From: Ochotona curzoniae
Lineage: Eukaryota > Chordata > Mammalia > Lagomorpha > Ochotonidae
DNA: 64,000 nt
Reading direction: 5' to 3'
NCBI RefSeq assembly: GCF_017591425.1
Contig: NW_024465369.1
Coordinates: forward strand, 29,121,001-29,185,000
The notes beneath the pieces were generated by a model, which ran no database searches, was not told the origin of the DNA, and saw only the letters and a program-made list of their open reading frames with translations. The position numbers were made by a program, and so were the translations under genes. Positions 24,501 to 36,415 of this stretch are shown in pieces; the stretch's first letter is position 1; each line of letters starts with the position of its first letter.

Positions 24501-26240
24501 CCTTTGCCATTTATCAGGATATTTAAAGCTTCTCACTTATTATGATTTTGCAGTAATCATGTATTCTTTAGATATCAAAATGGATTTCAAATTGATAGAT
24601 AACTGTGCTGTAAACTCAGAACATTCTGAATAGAAAAGTACACCAAAGCATGTTCATGTTCTCCAATGCTACAAACAAGAGTTACGACTTACAACAAGTC
24701 ATAGTAAATTGTCCATAGGAAACATTCTACAAAACCCTTTAAAAGTTTGACTTTATCCAATTTTGAGTGGAATGGGAATGTGGCAATTTTTCTTCTTTCT
24801 AAGAATTATTAAGATCTAATTTTCCTCTGAACATATTGGTATGTTTCATAACCACAAATTGTTGTGTCATTGTTTTATTCTTACTGTCTTAGGCAATGGG
24901 CCACAATCCTAACACTATTATAGCTAGAAATAAGCTCAGTGTTAAGTAGTAAGACAAGAGACAATTCTTAAAATTACAGCAATCACAAGAGATAAGAACA
25001 CATTTGTAAGAATCTAGTCTTTAGTACACTGACAAATTAGTTTTGTTTTTCTTTTCCTTGCTTAAAGCTCTCTCTGCAGACTTGATGTTTTATCACACAA
25101 GATAGTAGGTGGCATGGTGACAGTATGAAATGTTTTGGGATTTATGAGTCGAAGGTTAACATGTGTATTTACTAAATTTCACCAGATTTTATCTCTGTAA
25201 GTACATGTAGGCTATTATTTTCTTTATTTTTTTGAAGTTTGGAATTCAGATCACCAACTGTAACAAATCACTATGTTTCTTAAAAGTATATTTAACTGGA
25301 TCTGTTAGGAAAGTGACGTAGAAAATGGGGTATGAAATTTTGCAAACTAAGTCTAGAAACAGAAAAACCAGAGCGTAAACTAACAGCCAAATTGAATTTA
25401 TTAGGGATAAATTCAAAAAGAGTAGCCCTCTGCCCTGGTGTAGATGGAGTGTAAGAGTCGCTGGTAGAGGATTCTTTGTTTTCTATCCCAAGAGAATAAG
25501 ACCCAAACTTGTGTTCTTGCTCCCTTTAAGATCTCTCCTAATATCTTCTGAATCTGAACAAATTCCAGGAGACCTACTCTTACATATCTTAAATTTAGTA
25601 TGAAATGCAGAAAAAATTAAATGATTTATAGTTTATACCCTTAGACTATTATTTCTGTTTAATAAATATATGTTATACCCACAAATTGCATCAACACTGA
25701 GAGAATAGGAATAAACTGAACAAAAACAAATATGTGGTTTCCCTTGTAGACTCTGCTAAATGTGAAATGGACATAAATAAAATAGCCATACAAAAGTCTA
25801 AACTCTAATTCTAACTATATAATGAAGGAACAGCATCTACAGTAAGTATTAAGCAATTCACTGAGACAGTCATGGCTTAAACTGAAAATAGCAGTGGTGG
25901 ACAAATGCCAGGAAAACAGTAAGAGAAGGATGCTTAGGCAGAAGAAACAAAATCTGCAAAGTTTTTATGTTGGCAGGAAATCTAGAAAACTGAGAGACCA
26001 ATTGAAGGATACAGAAGGATAGAAATGTTCCTGAACATTTCACACCTGAATGCATGGTTAGACTCTGCAATAAGCAGCGACTTTTTCAGGCAGACTCTGC
26101 AATAGGCAGCAGCTTACCTCTGAACATGTCAATACAAAGAAAACACAGGTATACCAAAACTTGCTTTCTTGGAGGTTCAAGGGGGATGGTGACAAAGGTG
26201 CTATAAACAATTGGAATTCTTTGCATTGCAGTCATGGGAA
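21591..26240. other. Longest repeat-poor intronic stretch
   Basis: About 4.6 kb of AT-rich sequence in which I recognise no SINE, LINE, LTR or coding segment. An imperfect 20-base direct duplication (agactctgcaataagcagc) sits at 26060-26112. Absence of repeats over this length is unusual for this window. Confidence 0.5.
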
Positions 26241-26260
26241 TCACCTATTTATCTTATTTT

Positions 26261-26321
<61 letters not shown>
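26261..26321. repeat. (GATA)15 microsatellite
   Basis: A perfect uninterrupted GATA tetranucleotide run of about 60 bases, likely length-polymorphic. Confidence 0.98.
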
Positions 26322-26322
<1 letters not shown>

Positions 26323-26664
26323 GACTTTTGGACCATTACTTTAAAATGCACAGCTTTTTTTCTCTGTTCATACACACCCAGGCTGTAACTTAAAATATGC
26401 TGAATTTCAGAGAAGCCTTCTACTTTTATACATCAAGGTTGTGTCATAAAATGTGACATTTTATGGATGCCAGATAATTAATAAGAATATTTTAAAAATC
26501 TCATTTGTCAAAGATAATGAAAACCAAGCATGTCCTAACTGTGATTAAGTGAAACAAATCACCAGTTTTAGTGACAAGCATGCAGTAAAAAGGGAACTGA
26601 GGCTTGCCATCTAAATAATTAGTGATTTTTGTCTTCTTTCTTCTGTCACCATTGATCAAAATGA

Positions 26665-26950
26665 CTTTGTTAAATACAGAAAGAGAGGGACAGGGAGAGA
26701 GAGAGATTTTGTATTCACTACTTTACTCACCAAGTCACCACAATGGTCAGAGCTGAGCTCATCTGAAGCCAGGAGTCAGATAATTCTACAAGGTTTCCTT
26801 TGTTAAGTGCAGGGGACCAAGCGTTTGAGCCATCCTCCACTACTTTCCAAGGCATATCAGCATGGATCTGTATTGAAAGTGGAGCATTTGTCCATATGAA
26901 AAGCTGACACTAAAGGCCTTGGTTTTACCCACATCACAGTCGTATCCCTG
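26665..26950 (-). mobile_element. Old C-SINE
   Basis: Complement shows 'cagaaagagagggacaggga', 'caccacaatggtcagagctg', 'cctccactactttccaaggc'. Diverged. Confidence 0.75.
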
Positions 26951-28330
26951 GTGGGCAGTTATGATAAAATACTTCCTGGTCAGATAGATTTAGAAAAACT
27001 AGGGTTCATTTTTTTTCTCAGCATTTAGTAGATGGTGCTTGTTATAAATCCCCCAAAGTGGGCTGTAAATTGAGTTAAAACATTTTATCCATATGATTTT
27101 TTCCCCAGTATTTTCTGAAGAGCATTGAACTAGACCAGTGTTCAATGGAAAAAATTTAGAGAAATGCTATCCGTTACAATCATTGTTGTGATTTCCTGGT
27201 GAGGAAGTATGGGAAGATTATCCTCAACCTCACATGGGACCACCTCACCCTATAATTGTGAATAAGAGGAGTAGTGACAGAGATCAACATTAACAATACT
27301 AAAAACATGTCAGCATGAACTATGATGGAATTGGAAAGTAGATACCTCTTATTGAGCAAGAATTTACAGCAGTCTAAGTTCAAAAAGAAAATAAAGCCCC
27401 CACAGCCCTAGAGAGTTAAACAGAAGTAGTACAAAGAATGAGCAATCATGATGATTAAAAAAAAAAAACCTACTTTTAGTAACTATCAGCTACAAAGAAT
27501 GTCCATATGATGGCATAGGACTGAGAAAGAGCAATTTTAAGAAAATAAAAACTTGCAAAAGTATCAGACCTTCTTGTAGATTAATTCAGGCCACTGTCAG
27601 ATAGAGGAGCTTGCTGATTTAGCCAGGCAATAACTAGACTGAAGTTTCTAGACAAGTAATAGACAGCTTCCAAAGTGCAGACATTCAGGTGATTAGAAAG
27701 TGATGAAATCTGTGAGTCTGAATGGCTTTTGAAGACAGAGGCCTCCAGAGCACAGAGGATATACAGGGACTTGAAATAACAGCAGAAGGTTTGCATTTAT
27801 CTCCCAAACCTCAAGCAGGCTTCATGGAGGGTGCTCAAGGGTTTACAGAATTAGCAGCCACTTCCCTTGTAATCCTCCAGGTATCAGATAGGCATAAGGT
27901 TGGTTTCCATCTTGAGAGCTCCGTGGCTGAGGCCATGAAATCACAGAGAAACACTCTGCGCCTGTGACTGGGGAGCTCCACTGATTCATCTTATAATCTC
28001 AACTGCTGACATCCAGCCTTGGAGGAAATTTCAGGAGCCTCTTCCACAATGTCTCTCCAATACCCAACAATGAGAAAAGTAAACATTTTGCTCTTTTTAA
28101 TGAAAGACTAATAGAGATTCAGTCAGCAGAGCTTGAAGAGTACATTTGGACCTGAAAGGCAATAAGTGGAGAGCTGATGAAGTTATGTGGCTTGCCATTC
28201 CCAGCGCAATCCAGTGCTTTACCACCCTGTCAGGACTCAGTGTGAGCACTGGTGCTACTGTCCGTGCTTCTCACCTTCTCCTACAAGTGAAATACAACTT
28301 TGAGAACTAACAAATCAGCTTTTATCTGCC
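26951..28330. other. Intronic DNA with a moderately GC-rich patch
   Basis: At 27580-28280 base composition is richer in GC than its surroundings, and an 81-codon open frame runs at 27722-27967 (+). It shows no recognisable domain, no start context of note and no splice-site pair, so I do not call a gene. Confidence 0.4.
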
Positions 28331-28334
28331 AGAG

Positions 28335-28800
28335 TTTGAACAATTTATTTGGAAATAATTATAGATTCACAGGAAGTTATCAAGATGTAGAGAAAAATCT
28401 AGTTAATACTGATAATTATATATTCTGTTTTATAGTGCCTTATAAAAATAAGGAAATTGACTTTGGCACAATATGTGCATATGAATATAGTGCTATGCCA
28501 TTTATAACAAATCCAGAATTTAGTCAAACGCTAACCAACATAGAGAAAAGATCTACAAAATATATAAATCTTTTTAATGCTACCTTTCTGTAGTCAAATC
28601 CACCCTGCCCCTACATACATAAACTCTATTTTGTTCTGCTCATAGTAAGTCTGGCATTTCAATAATTCTATTTTGTACAAATTGAATTGTATTATTAGCT
28701 ACCGTTTTGAGATTAGCCTTTTCACTCGGCCTAATCCTCTCTCGTCTGTTGTTGGATAAGTTGTTTCTGTCCTATATTCTCTTAATTTATATATTTATAC
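28335..28800 (-). mobile_element. Old mammalian L1 (L1M type) 3' fragment
   Basis: 'attatagattcacaggaagt', 'tgactttggcacaatatgtg', 'gctatgccatttataacaaa' and 'gttttgagattagccttttc' match the familiar L1M 3' region. The 97-codon frame across 28300-28593 is this repeat, not a gene. Confidence 0.75.
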
Positions 28801-28951
28801 CTTTCCAATTTCATACGCTAATTATAATTTTAGTGCTTGAAGCTTACTAATTTGTTTCTTTTTAAATTTTATTTTTGTTCTCTCTTTAGTCCTTCTATTT
28901 TATTTTTTTCCATCATTTTTCACTCCTTCCTATTGGGTTTCTTTATTGTTT

Positions 28952-29291
28952 ATTTTTTAAAAGAAAAAAAGATTTCTTTATTTTTTATTGGAAAGGCAGA
29001 TATGCAGAGAGGAGGAGAGACAGAAAGGAATATCTTCTATCCAATGGTTCACTTCCCAAATGGCTGCAATGGCTGGAGCTGAGCCAATCCGAAGCCAGGA
29101 GCCAGCAGCTCTTCTGGGTCTCCCACGTGGGTGCAGGGTCCAAAGGTTTTGGGTCTTCCTCGACTGCTTTCCCAGGCCACAGGCAGGGAGCTGGGTGGGA
29201 AGCAGGGCCACCAGGATTAGAACCGGCATTCATATGGGATCCTGGGCGTGCAAGGCGAAGACTTTAACCACTACACTATCATGCTGGGCCC
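28952..29291 (-). mobile_element. C-SINE, full length with target duplication
   Basis: Flanked by ctttattgttt at 28941-28951 and 29292-29302. The body includes 'ggtctcccacgtgggtgcag' and 'attagaaccggcattcatat'. It lies head-to-head with the + strand copy that follows. Confidence 0.92.
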
Positions 29292-29304
29292 CTTTATTGT
29301 TTTA

Positions 29305-29612
29305 AGAAACACATCTTAGGATCCAGAAATGAGGTGTAAAAGGTAAAGCCACCATATGTGATGTTGGCCAAACATCTTAGTTCACGTCCCAGCTGCTCCA
29401 CTTCCAATCCAGTTGCTAATTGTTTGTGAAAATCAACAAAAGAAGGTCCTAATGCTTGGGCCTTTGCCAGCTGTGGGGGCAACCTGGATGAAGTTCCTGG
29501 CATTGGCTTGGCTCAGTCTTGGTTGTTGTAGCCACTGGGGAGGATGAACCAGCAGATGGAAGACCACTCATCTGTCTTCCTTTGTAATTCTTTCAAATAA
29601 ATAATTTTTAAA
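29305..29612 (+). mobile_element. Old C-SINE
   Basis: 'tgctccacttccaatccagt', 'atgaagttcctggcattggc', tail 'ttcaaataaataattttt'. It forms an inverted pair with the preceding copy. Confidence 0.8.
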
Positions 29613-29889
29613 ATGGCATTTTGATTTATTGATAGTTTTTTCTAACATACCTCATATTTTTTATTGGTTTTCTTGAAGTACCACATTGTATACACATGGC
29701 TTACAGTCTTAGTATCAAAATATTGACAGTTTCAATCACATGTAAAATAAGTGTAGAAGTCATAGAAGTCATGCTTTAATCATCAAGCAAATATACATAG
29801 TTCAGGAGGAAAAAGCACAGGATATTTATCTATGATCTTGTTCCTCTGTTCATTTATCCTTTCTGGTAATCCAGGACTTTTTAATTAAT

Positions 29890-30330
29890 TTTTTTTACTT
29901 AAAAATTTCATTTTTTTTCTTGGCAATTCTGTTAGGATAGATTTGCTTGCAGCAATTGCTTAGTTTTTCTTTGAGAATGCTTTCATATTTCCTTCATTTT
30001 GGAAAGATTATTTTATTGGACATAGAATTTGGGATTGGTAGCTATTTGTTTGAATATTTGAAAAATATCATGCCACTTTTTGCAGCTTGCATGTTGTTTG
30101 CTGAGAAATCTGCTGTCACATTATTTATCCTTTGTATGGCAAGCTGCTATCTCTTGCTTATTGTTTTCAAGACATTTTTATTTCAGGTTTGTTTGTTTGG
30201 TTTTTTTTTTTTGATACCTTGATATGAGTGTTTGGGGAAGTTATAAGAGTCTTGTATAAGGAGTTTTATGTCAGTTGTCAAGTTTGGGAAAATTGTAGAC
30301 ATGATTTCAATGGTTGATGACAACAGTTCT
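29890..30330 (-). mobile_element. Old L1 ORF1 C-terminal fragment
   Basis: The complement resembles the end of L1 ORF1: 'tgctgagaaatctgctgtca', 'attattttattggacataga', 'gtttggggaagttataagag'. It aligns in order with the younger L1 at 60300-60560. Confidence 0.6.
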
Positions 30331-30339
30331 AGCTACCAA

Positions 30340-30936
30340 CTCCAAGTCCTCTGATATACAATGGAAAAAGAAAAATGTTTCATTGCCTCTGGGTGGTCCT
30401 TGTGTGGCCTTCACTGATATCCTTGATAGGCTTTGTTCCCATCAAATAGAAAACAAAAAACAAAACCCACTTCACCCTTAGTCATCCATGACACTATGGC
30501 AATAATAGAGAGGGGTGCAACAAAGGGAAAAACTTGGAAATTTGGGCTCAGCACTTGGGCTTTGCTTATGAAAGGCCTTTACTTTGATTTCTGCATGACA
30601 TTTACTTGAGTGTAAAAGACAGGATTTAAATATTTGACTTTCTAGGTTGTACTTTTGAGCTTCTTCACTTCTCGAAAATAGGGTTTTCTTGAGGAATGCT
30701 CTTTGCTTGTTCCTAATGGAGTTTCTAGACTTCTGAGTCTTTTAGCCACTAGTTCTGGATATATGAAGTAGAAAAGAAAATTCAGAATTCACTACCAGCT
30801 TTTTCCTTAGGTTCCAAGGTCATCAGGCAAGTTGCCTTTGCTGTAGCTATTAAAATATTCTTGTATCTAAGAGGAATTCAGGGAAGTAAGTATTCCATCA
30901 TTGCAAGGTAGATGTTTCAAGTCAGTCTTAATTATT
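30340..30936. other. Unique-looking intronic DNA
   Basis: About 0.6 kb, no recognised element. Confidence 0.5.
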
Positions 30937-30947
30937 AGGATCTCATT

Positions 30948-31300
30948 TTAAAATATTTATTTATTTATTTATTTTTAAAAGATTTATTTATTTTTATTGG
31001 AAAGCCAGATATACAGAGAGGAGGAGAGACAGAGAGGAAGATCTTCGGTCTGATGGTTCACTCCCCAAGTGACCGCAACGGCTGGAGCTGAGCTAGTCCG
31101 AAGCCAGGAACCCAGATCCTCTTCCACGTCTCCCACACAGGTGCAGGGTCCCAAGGCATTGGGCTGTCCTTGACTGCTTTCCCAGGCCACAAGCAGGGAG
31201 CTGGATGGGAAGTGGGGCTGCCCAGATTAGAACCGGCATCCATATGGGATCCTGGGCGTGCAAGGCAAGGACTTTATCCACTAGTTATCTTGCCGGGCCC
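30948..31300 (-). mobile_element. C-SINE with perfect target duplication
   Basis: aggatctcatt at 30937-30947 and 31301-31311 flanks a full-length copy ending at the head 'ttatcttgccgggccc'. Confidence 0.95.
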
Positions 31301-31614
31301 AGGATCTCATTATTTATAACAGTTTTTAAATATCTGCTTGCTATTCGAAACTATTCAAGGTTGGCTTAGAAATGATTCTTTCATTAAATAACCTCATGAG
31401 TTCGGCACAATCAGCTGTGAGAGTGTCAACTATCTCCAAGTTAATAAGAACTTTACAGTAGTCCATTTACACATGGGATAATACATATTAACAGCATAAA
31501 TTGGTTAACTTCTCAGCATATGCTGATCAGTTACCCAAAGAGACATTCAAGTCTTATTTGTTACTGCTATTTTACTGAGACTTTCCATAGCAAATTAGTT
31601 ATCCAAACATTTTT

Positions 31615-31897
31615 AGATTTATTTTATTTTTATTGGAAAGTCAGATATACAGAGAGGAGGAGAGACAGAGAGGAAGAGCTTCCATCTGATGATGCATTCC
31701 CTAAGCAGCCGCAATGGCTGCAGCTGAGCTGATCCAAAGCCAGGAGCCAGGAGCCTCTTCTGGGTCTTCCATACAGCCATCCTAGACTGTTTTCCCAGAC
31801 CAAAGCAGGGAGCTGATGGGATTAGAACCGGCACCCATATGGGATCCTGGCATGTGAAAGGCAAGCACGTTAGCTGTTAGGCCACTATGCCCAGCCC
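31615..31897 (-). mobile_element. C-SINE with internal deletion
   Basis: Flanked by ccaaacattttt (about 31603-31614) and ccaaacttttta (31898-31909). It lacks the segment between 'gggtcttccatacag' and 'ccatcctagactgttttccc' that holds the 'ggtcccaaggc' region. Confidence 0.9.
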
Positions 31898-31911
31898 CCA
31901 AACTTTTTAAT

Positions 31912-32860
31912 AGTATTATGAAAACCAATTTTTCCAGTCTCTTCATGCAATGCATTTGCATCATAAACTACCCTCTTTCTCCTGAGCACTTACATCTGGA
32001 AGGCTCATGTGTAGCATAAATATGTGAGTAATTAAAATGATGTTGGTTTAGCCAGAGATGAAACTAGGAGTTGAATTAATAGTCATTGGGGATCTATTGC
32101 ATGGTAGAATTTTTATATGCACTGCATAATTTATTTCTCAAAATAAAGGTTTTTTTTTTTTTTTTTTTTTTAACCAATGAAGCTGTTTCAAGGTCAAATT
32201 TAGAAAAAACTCAGTCTGGAATTTAACTCCTGCTGTAACAATAGAGCTATCCATCAATTCTGTGAGTTGTTAGAGTACCACCACTCAATGAAGAAGGTAG
32301 CAAACCTTTCTGTTTTTTCTTAGTTTATTTCTTTTTTCTTTCCTTTTTTTTTCTTTTTTAAGGTAAGGAGGTTGGATGGAAAATATCACCAGATATTTTT
32401 ATGATGAAAGAATGTATTATGTCATGAAAGCAAAAGCTTTTTCTGCATATGATTATTAATCTCATATATGCACATTTCCATAATGTGATTGAAAGGTGAC
32501 TTCCTAAAATATTTTCAAGCCTTAATCTTAGCAATGTATTTACCATATTCATGGATACTTTTCCAGGAAACTTCATGATTCCTTACAAGCATAATTTATT
32601 TTATAAAATCCTAAACTTGCAGTGATGGTGAATCTCATCATTAGAACAGAGAATAGCTGTTTCTGTGGAAAATGTCATGCTCACATGTAACAATGCTTGC
32701 TGTCCATGATTGGTGTATGTGTTTCTAAGAGTATGTTTTGCTATTTGGTTTTTTTTTTCTACTCACCCACCATAAACTTCTAATCATTTTCACAGTAGGA
32801 TAAGTATTAAGCAATTAAATATAAAGAGACATTACACTGTGATTGTTAAGACAGCAAATT
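31912..32860. other. Intronic DNA with poly-T run
   Basis: AT-rich. It holds a 22-base T run at about 32151-32172 and T/C-rich stretches at 32320-32360. No gene or named element was seen. Confidence 0.5.
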
Positions 32861-32869
32861 CCAGGGTTA

Positions 32870-33065
32870 CACAGGTATTTTTCAAATACAGGTTTTGTCA
32901 CTCAGAACCCTGGGCAAATTACTGATCAGTTTCCTTACAAGCCATATGGTAATAAATGTAACAGCTAATTCATTGTGATAGTGTTGGGGTGAAATAAGCA
33001 TGCATTTATCTTCAAAGAGTTTTTGTTATAACAAAACATAATAACTGTTAAGTATTAGTCTATTA
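32870..33065 (+). mobile_element. MIR fragment
   Basis: 'ccctgggcaaattactgatc', 'cagtttccttacaagccata' and 'gtgttggggtgaaataagca' follow the order of the MIR core. Diverged. Confidence 0.5.
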
Positions 33066-33480
33066 CTTCTAAAGAAAGGCATTTATAGAAATCAGTTCAT
33101 TCTAAAGGAAGTGTTAAACTGCTGCAGGCAAGCAGTGAACCCCTTTGCTCTTATGTTACATTTGTTAAATTGTCCTGTTCTCAATTAACATTTCATTTTA
33201 CACTATAAATAATTGCTGACTGATTTCACATAGAAAAAAAAGGAAGAAAGTCATGTTGGTAGTTTTTATCTCTTTATATTCAAATAGCCTTAACTTTACA
33301 CACCAGCCCTCTCTACACTCTACCTAGTTCTAATATAAGTGGTGTAATATCAAGGCTGTCATATCAAGGCAAGAGGCAGAAATTAATGTGGCATGTTGAA
33401 CACAAACCCCTAGAGCTGAGGCTCCTAAGTCATCCACTACAAAAGTATTTGCGACATCTGAGCACAGTTTGATGAAGGGA
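33066..33480. other. Intron or 5' flank immediately upstream of the exon
   Basis: No TATA box or GC-rich promoter is evident, which favours an internal exon over a first exon, although tissue-specific promoters can lack both. Confidence 0.45.
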
Positions 33481-33495
33481 TTTCTGATTTTGCAG
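33481..33495 (+). promoter_or_regulatory. Splice acceptor of the XIRP2 exon
   Basis: A short pyrimidine-rich tract ends in tgcag directly before the open frame. Purines at 33471-33480 make the tract only moderate. The reading frame is also open upstream to an ATG at 33472, so the frame alone does not prove splicing here. Confidence 0.6.
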
Positions 33496-33924
33496 GAACA
33501 CCTGGAGCCAACTGTGTTGCCTATACAGAAGGGATCTTTGAACCTCCTGAGGCAGAAATGGGAATCCAGTGATTACCAGAGAAGTGGATGTTGTCCAGGG
33601 GGCAGTCGTTGTCAGCTCTACAAGCCTCGGGAAAACAAGTTGATTGAGCACAAGGTAGAGGCAACATCAGTAACTGAAATTCCAGAGTCCCCAAGCCCAC
33701 CACCCTGCAGTCCAAGGGAAGAGAAACCTGGCATGGAGCCTGAATTAAAGGATCATGAGGACAATGATGACAACCCTAGAGGTTGTGGGCAGCCTGGAGT
33801 GCTGAAGGAAGACTCCTTGATTGGTCGACGCAGGATTGAGCGCTTCTCTATTGCCCTGGATGAGCTCAGAAGTGTGTTTGAGACTCCTAAGAATAGCAAC
33901 AGACCAGCTGAGTATGGCCAAAAG
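33496..33924 (+). CDS. XIRP2: XIRP2 coding exon (N-terminal region), 143 codons
   Basis: One uninterrupted 143-codon exon. It starts after an AG at 33494-33495 (tract tttctgattttgcag) and ends before GTAAGG at 33925; both junctions are phase 0. The peptide has a basic segment at residues 12-30 with LLRQKWESSDYQRS, a Pro/Ser/Glu-rich acidic middle (about 55-95), and a conserved-looking block at 104-130 with GRRRIERFSIALDELRSVFE, ending in AEYGQK. I recognise this as the N-terminal part of the long XIRP2 isoforms. The RQKWE and LDELRSVFE blocks parallel LIMA1/EPLIN, a related LIM-type actin-binding protein. XIRP2 binds actin in heart and skeletal muscle and in hair-cell stereocilia; this exon lies upstream of the Xin repeats and LIM segment. 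The next exon is not in the window. An in-frame ATG at 33472, with a weak start context, would alternatively make this the first coding exon. The XIRP2 match is from memory, without a search. Confidence 0.82.
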
Positions 33925-33930
33925 GTAAGG
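33922..33930 (+). promoter_or_regulatory. Splice donor of the XIRP2 exon
   Basis: AAG|GTAAGG is close to the mammalian donor consensus. It falls exactly where similarity to the remembered XIRP2 peptide ends (AEYGQK). Beyond it the frame runs only nine more codons to a stop. Confidence 0.8.
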
Positions 33931-35281
33931 AGCCATCAATTGGGTGAATGAGTTTACAGTTGTTTAGATAGTGGTTTACTTTACCTGCTGCTAATTTCTA
34001 AACATATCATGTTCCTTTTCTCCTCCCTGGATTCTAGATAGATTTCCTAAAGCAATCATAAAGCACAGTTTGAAATTTGGACTCCTCTATTACTGGCTTT
34101 CTCTATAATTTGCTCCAATGGGAACTTGTCCTCCATCCAGTCCTATAAAAACAATCCTGATATGTGTTCTGATGTTGATTTTTTTATTGTACATGCTTTA
34201 TTTTCATAATTAAATTGTAAGTTCCTTAGAGTAAGAAAGCTTCTCCTCTCACTTTCTACATCATACTTCAGCTTCTGATAGAGGCCTGCATTTTTTTCTA
34301 ATTTGCAAACTCAGAAGGTATCAAAGAAATATATTTGGGTAATCTTTAATGGAATGCATCAGTAATGAAGACTACATAGAAAAATAGAGACTTTGAGACC
34401 ACAGTAATCTACATTTAACCCTAACACCTATCACATCTCAGGCTGAGCAACATTTTATCTTGCAAATATAAGCTCTCAATCATAGGTTTTGCAGGTATCT
34501 TTTGAAAGTTGTAAATAGTATATTTAAATTACTAAATATATAGTCAAGATGATTTTTGTGGCAGATGATCATGCATCAGTGATCAAAATAAATATAATGT
34601 CATGTATTGAGTATGTTAATCAGATAAAGGGTAAATTTAATGAAATGCAGAAAAAAGAAAAAGCAACATGGTTAGCTAAAATCACATTTATACTTCTGTG
34701 CTGAGTTAAAAGTAACTGCTCATTCAACTAGAATTACTTTATTATATTGATTACTTAACTAATTATCCCTGTTTTTCCATGAAAAAGAACACTTAATACT
34801 TTGCTTCTTTCTAACGTATTTTCAGTTATCAGGAAAGCTGATAGTACACTTGCTAATGACTAATCAACCTCCATAAAAGGCATTATAACTATAGGTCAGT
34901 ATAAAATTAAATTATGTTGCTAATACTGCTCCCATTTTCCCTACTGAGACATGTGTAACAGTTTGTCTGCCCTTCCTGAACATGAAACTAAACCAACATT
35001 TGACTTATGAAAGCATGGATATATAGTTATATTTATTATAATTCTACTGAAATGAGAAGAACTCTTAAGCTACATAATTCCTAATCTGCAAGACACTATT
35101 GTTTTCATTCGATAGATGCAATCTTTTTGCTTGTAGGTTTATAATATCCTTTGACTAGATGAATAGAAATTTGAAGATACTCCACTCAGATATCAAAATA
35201 ACATTTATTTTTATCATTATAAATTAAGAAAAGTGAAATAACAGAAAATAGTTTCCATTCAGTTTCTGTTGACTTTTCTTT
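33925..35281. other. Intron downstream of the XIRP2 exon
   Basis: 1.36 kb with no recognised transposon and no further exon. The next XIRP2 coding exon should continue in phase 0, and I find no candidate here. Confidence 0.5.
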
Positions 35282-35603
35282 TTTTAAGATTTACTTATTT
35301 TTAATGGAAAGGCAGATATACAAAGAGGACAAGAGAGAGAAAGATCCTCTGTCTAATGGCTCACTCCCCAAGTGACCAAAATGGCCAGTGCTATGCCAAT
35401 CCAAAACCAGGAGCCAGGAACTTCTTCCAGGTCTCCTATGCAGATGCAGTGTCCCAAGGCTTTGGGCCATCCTTTACTGCTTTCCTAGAACACAAGCAGG
35501 GAGCTGGATAGGAAGTGGAGCTGCTGGGATAGAACCAGCACACATATGGGGTTCCGGGACATTCAAGGTGAGGACTTCAGTCACTAGACCATCGCACCGG
35601 GCC
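35282..35603 (-). mobile_element. C-SINE, full length
   Basis: Tail 'ttaagatttacttattttta', core 'caagcagggagctggatagg', head 'accatcgcaccgggcc'. Confidence 0.92.
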
Positions 35604-36118
35604 AAATTCCTGTCAGCTTTAATATTACAATTTTGAACATTTACTCAAGAACTAAAAATGCAGAAATAGCCATTTATGCACATCATTTGACACAAACTAT
35701 TCCCACCAACATGAATTGTTAAGTGCTTAAATGCAATAGTGAGAAAGTGAAGCTTTAATAAATGTTTCAGATTGAAATGTGAGAAATGACTATTCACCCT
35801 GGTACATGATTTTCCACCTAGTATTCACAAAAGTAATTATGGGAAAACATTTGAAAACTAACACTTCTAAAATGAGATTGTTTTAATATATGTAATACAG
35901 TGTATTTTCAGTATTCTAGGTAATTTATCATACTGTGATCTTTCCCAAAGAGTGTAAGACAGGATTATATTTTATTATAAATCTTGGATAGAAGGGTATG
36001 TCTTCTTATGATATTAAAAATAAATGAATACTACATGTACCAGTTAACATTTGTTATGTAGCAAACCACTTCAAAATTAGTAGCTTTAGGCAAGAATTTC
36101 TTACTGGCTTCCATTTTT
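35604..36118. other. Unique-looking intronic DNA
   Basis: About 0.5 kb, AT-rich, nothing recognised. Confidence 0.5.
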
Positions 36119-36119
36119 A

Positions 36120-36415
36120 AAATTTTTTTGAGACACAGAGAGACAGAGACACATAGAAACCTTATTCACTGTTCACTTTGAAAATGTCAAAAACAGCAAA
36201 AGCTAGGCCAAGCTAGAACCAGGAGCCTAGAACTCAATTTGGTTTTTCTATTTAAATGACAGAGACTCAAGTACTTGGGGCAACATTTGTTACCTTTAGA
36301 ATACGCACTTGTAGGAACTTGAAAGTGGAGAAACTTGGAAGTAGACCAATTTCTCAAACATAGGCATTCCAATATGAGCTGCAGGCTTTTTACTATGGTG
36401 CTAAATACAGGCCCT
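36120..36415 (-). mobile_element. Old C-SINE
   Basis: 'gagacacagagagacagaga', 'agaaccaggagcctagaact', 'ctcaagtacttggggcaaca'. Highly diverged. Confidence 0.65.

Noticed and set aside
28300..28593. 97-codon + strand frame
   Set aside because: The nucleotide sequence is an old L1M 3' fragment.
33430..33939. Minus-strand frames opposite the XIRP2 exon
   Set aside because: They are shadows of the coding exon and show no motif of their own.
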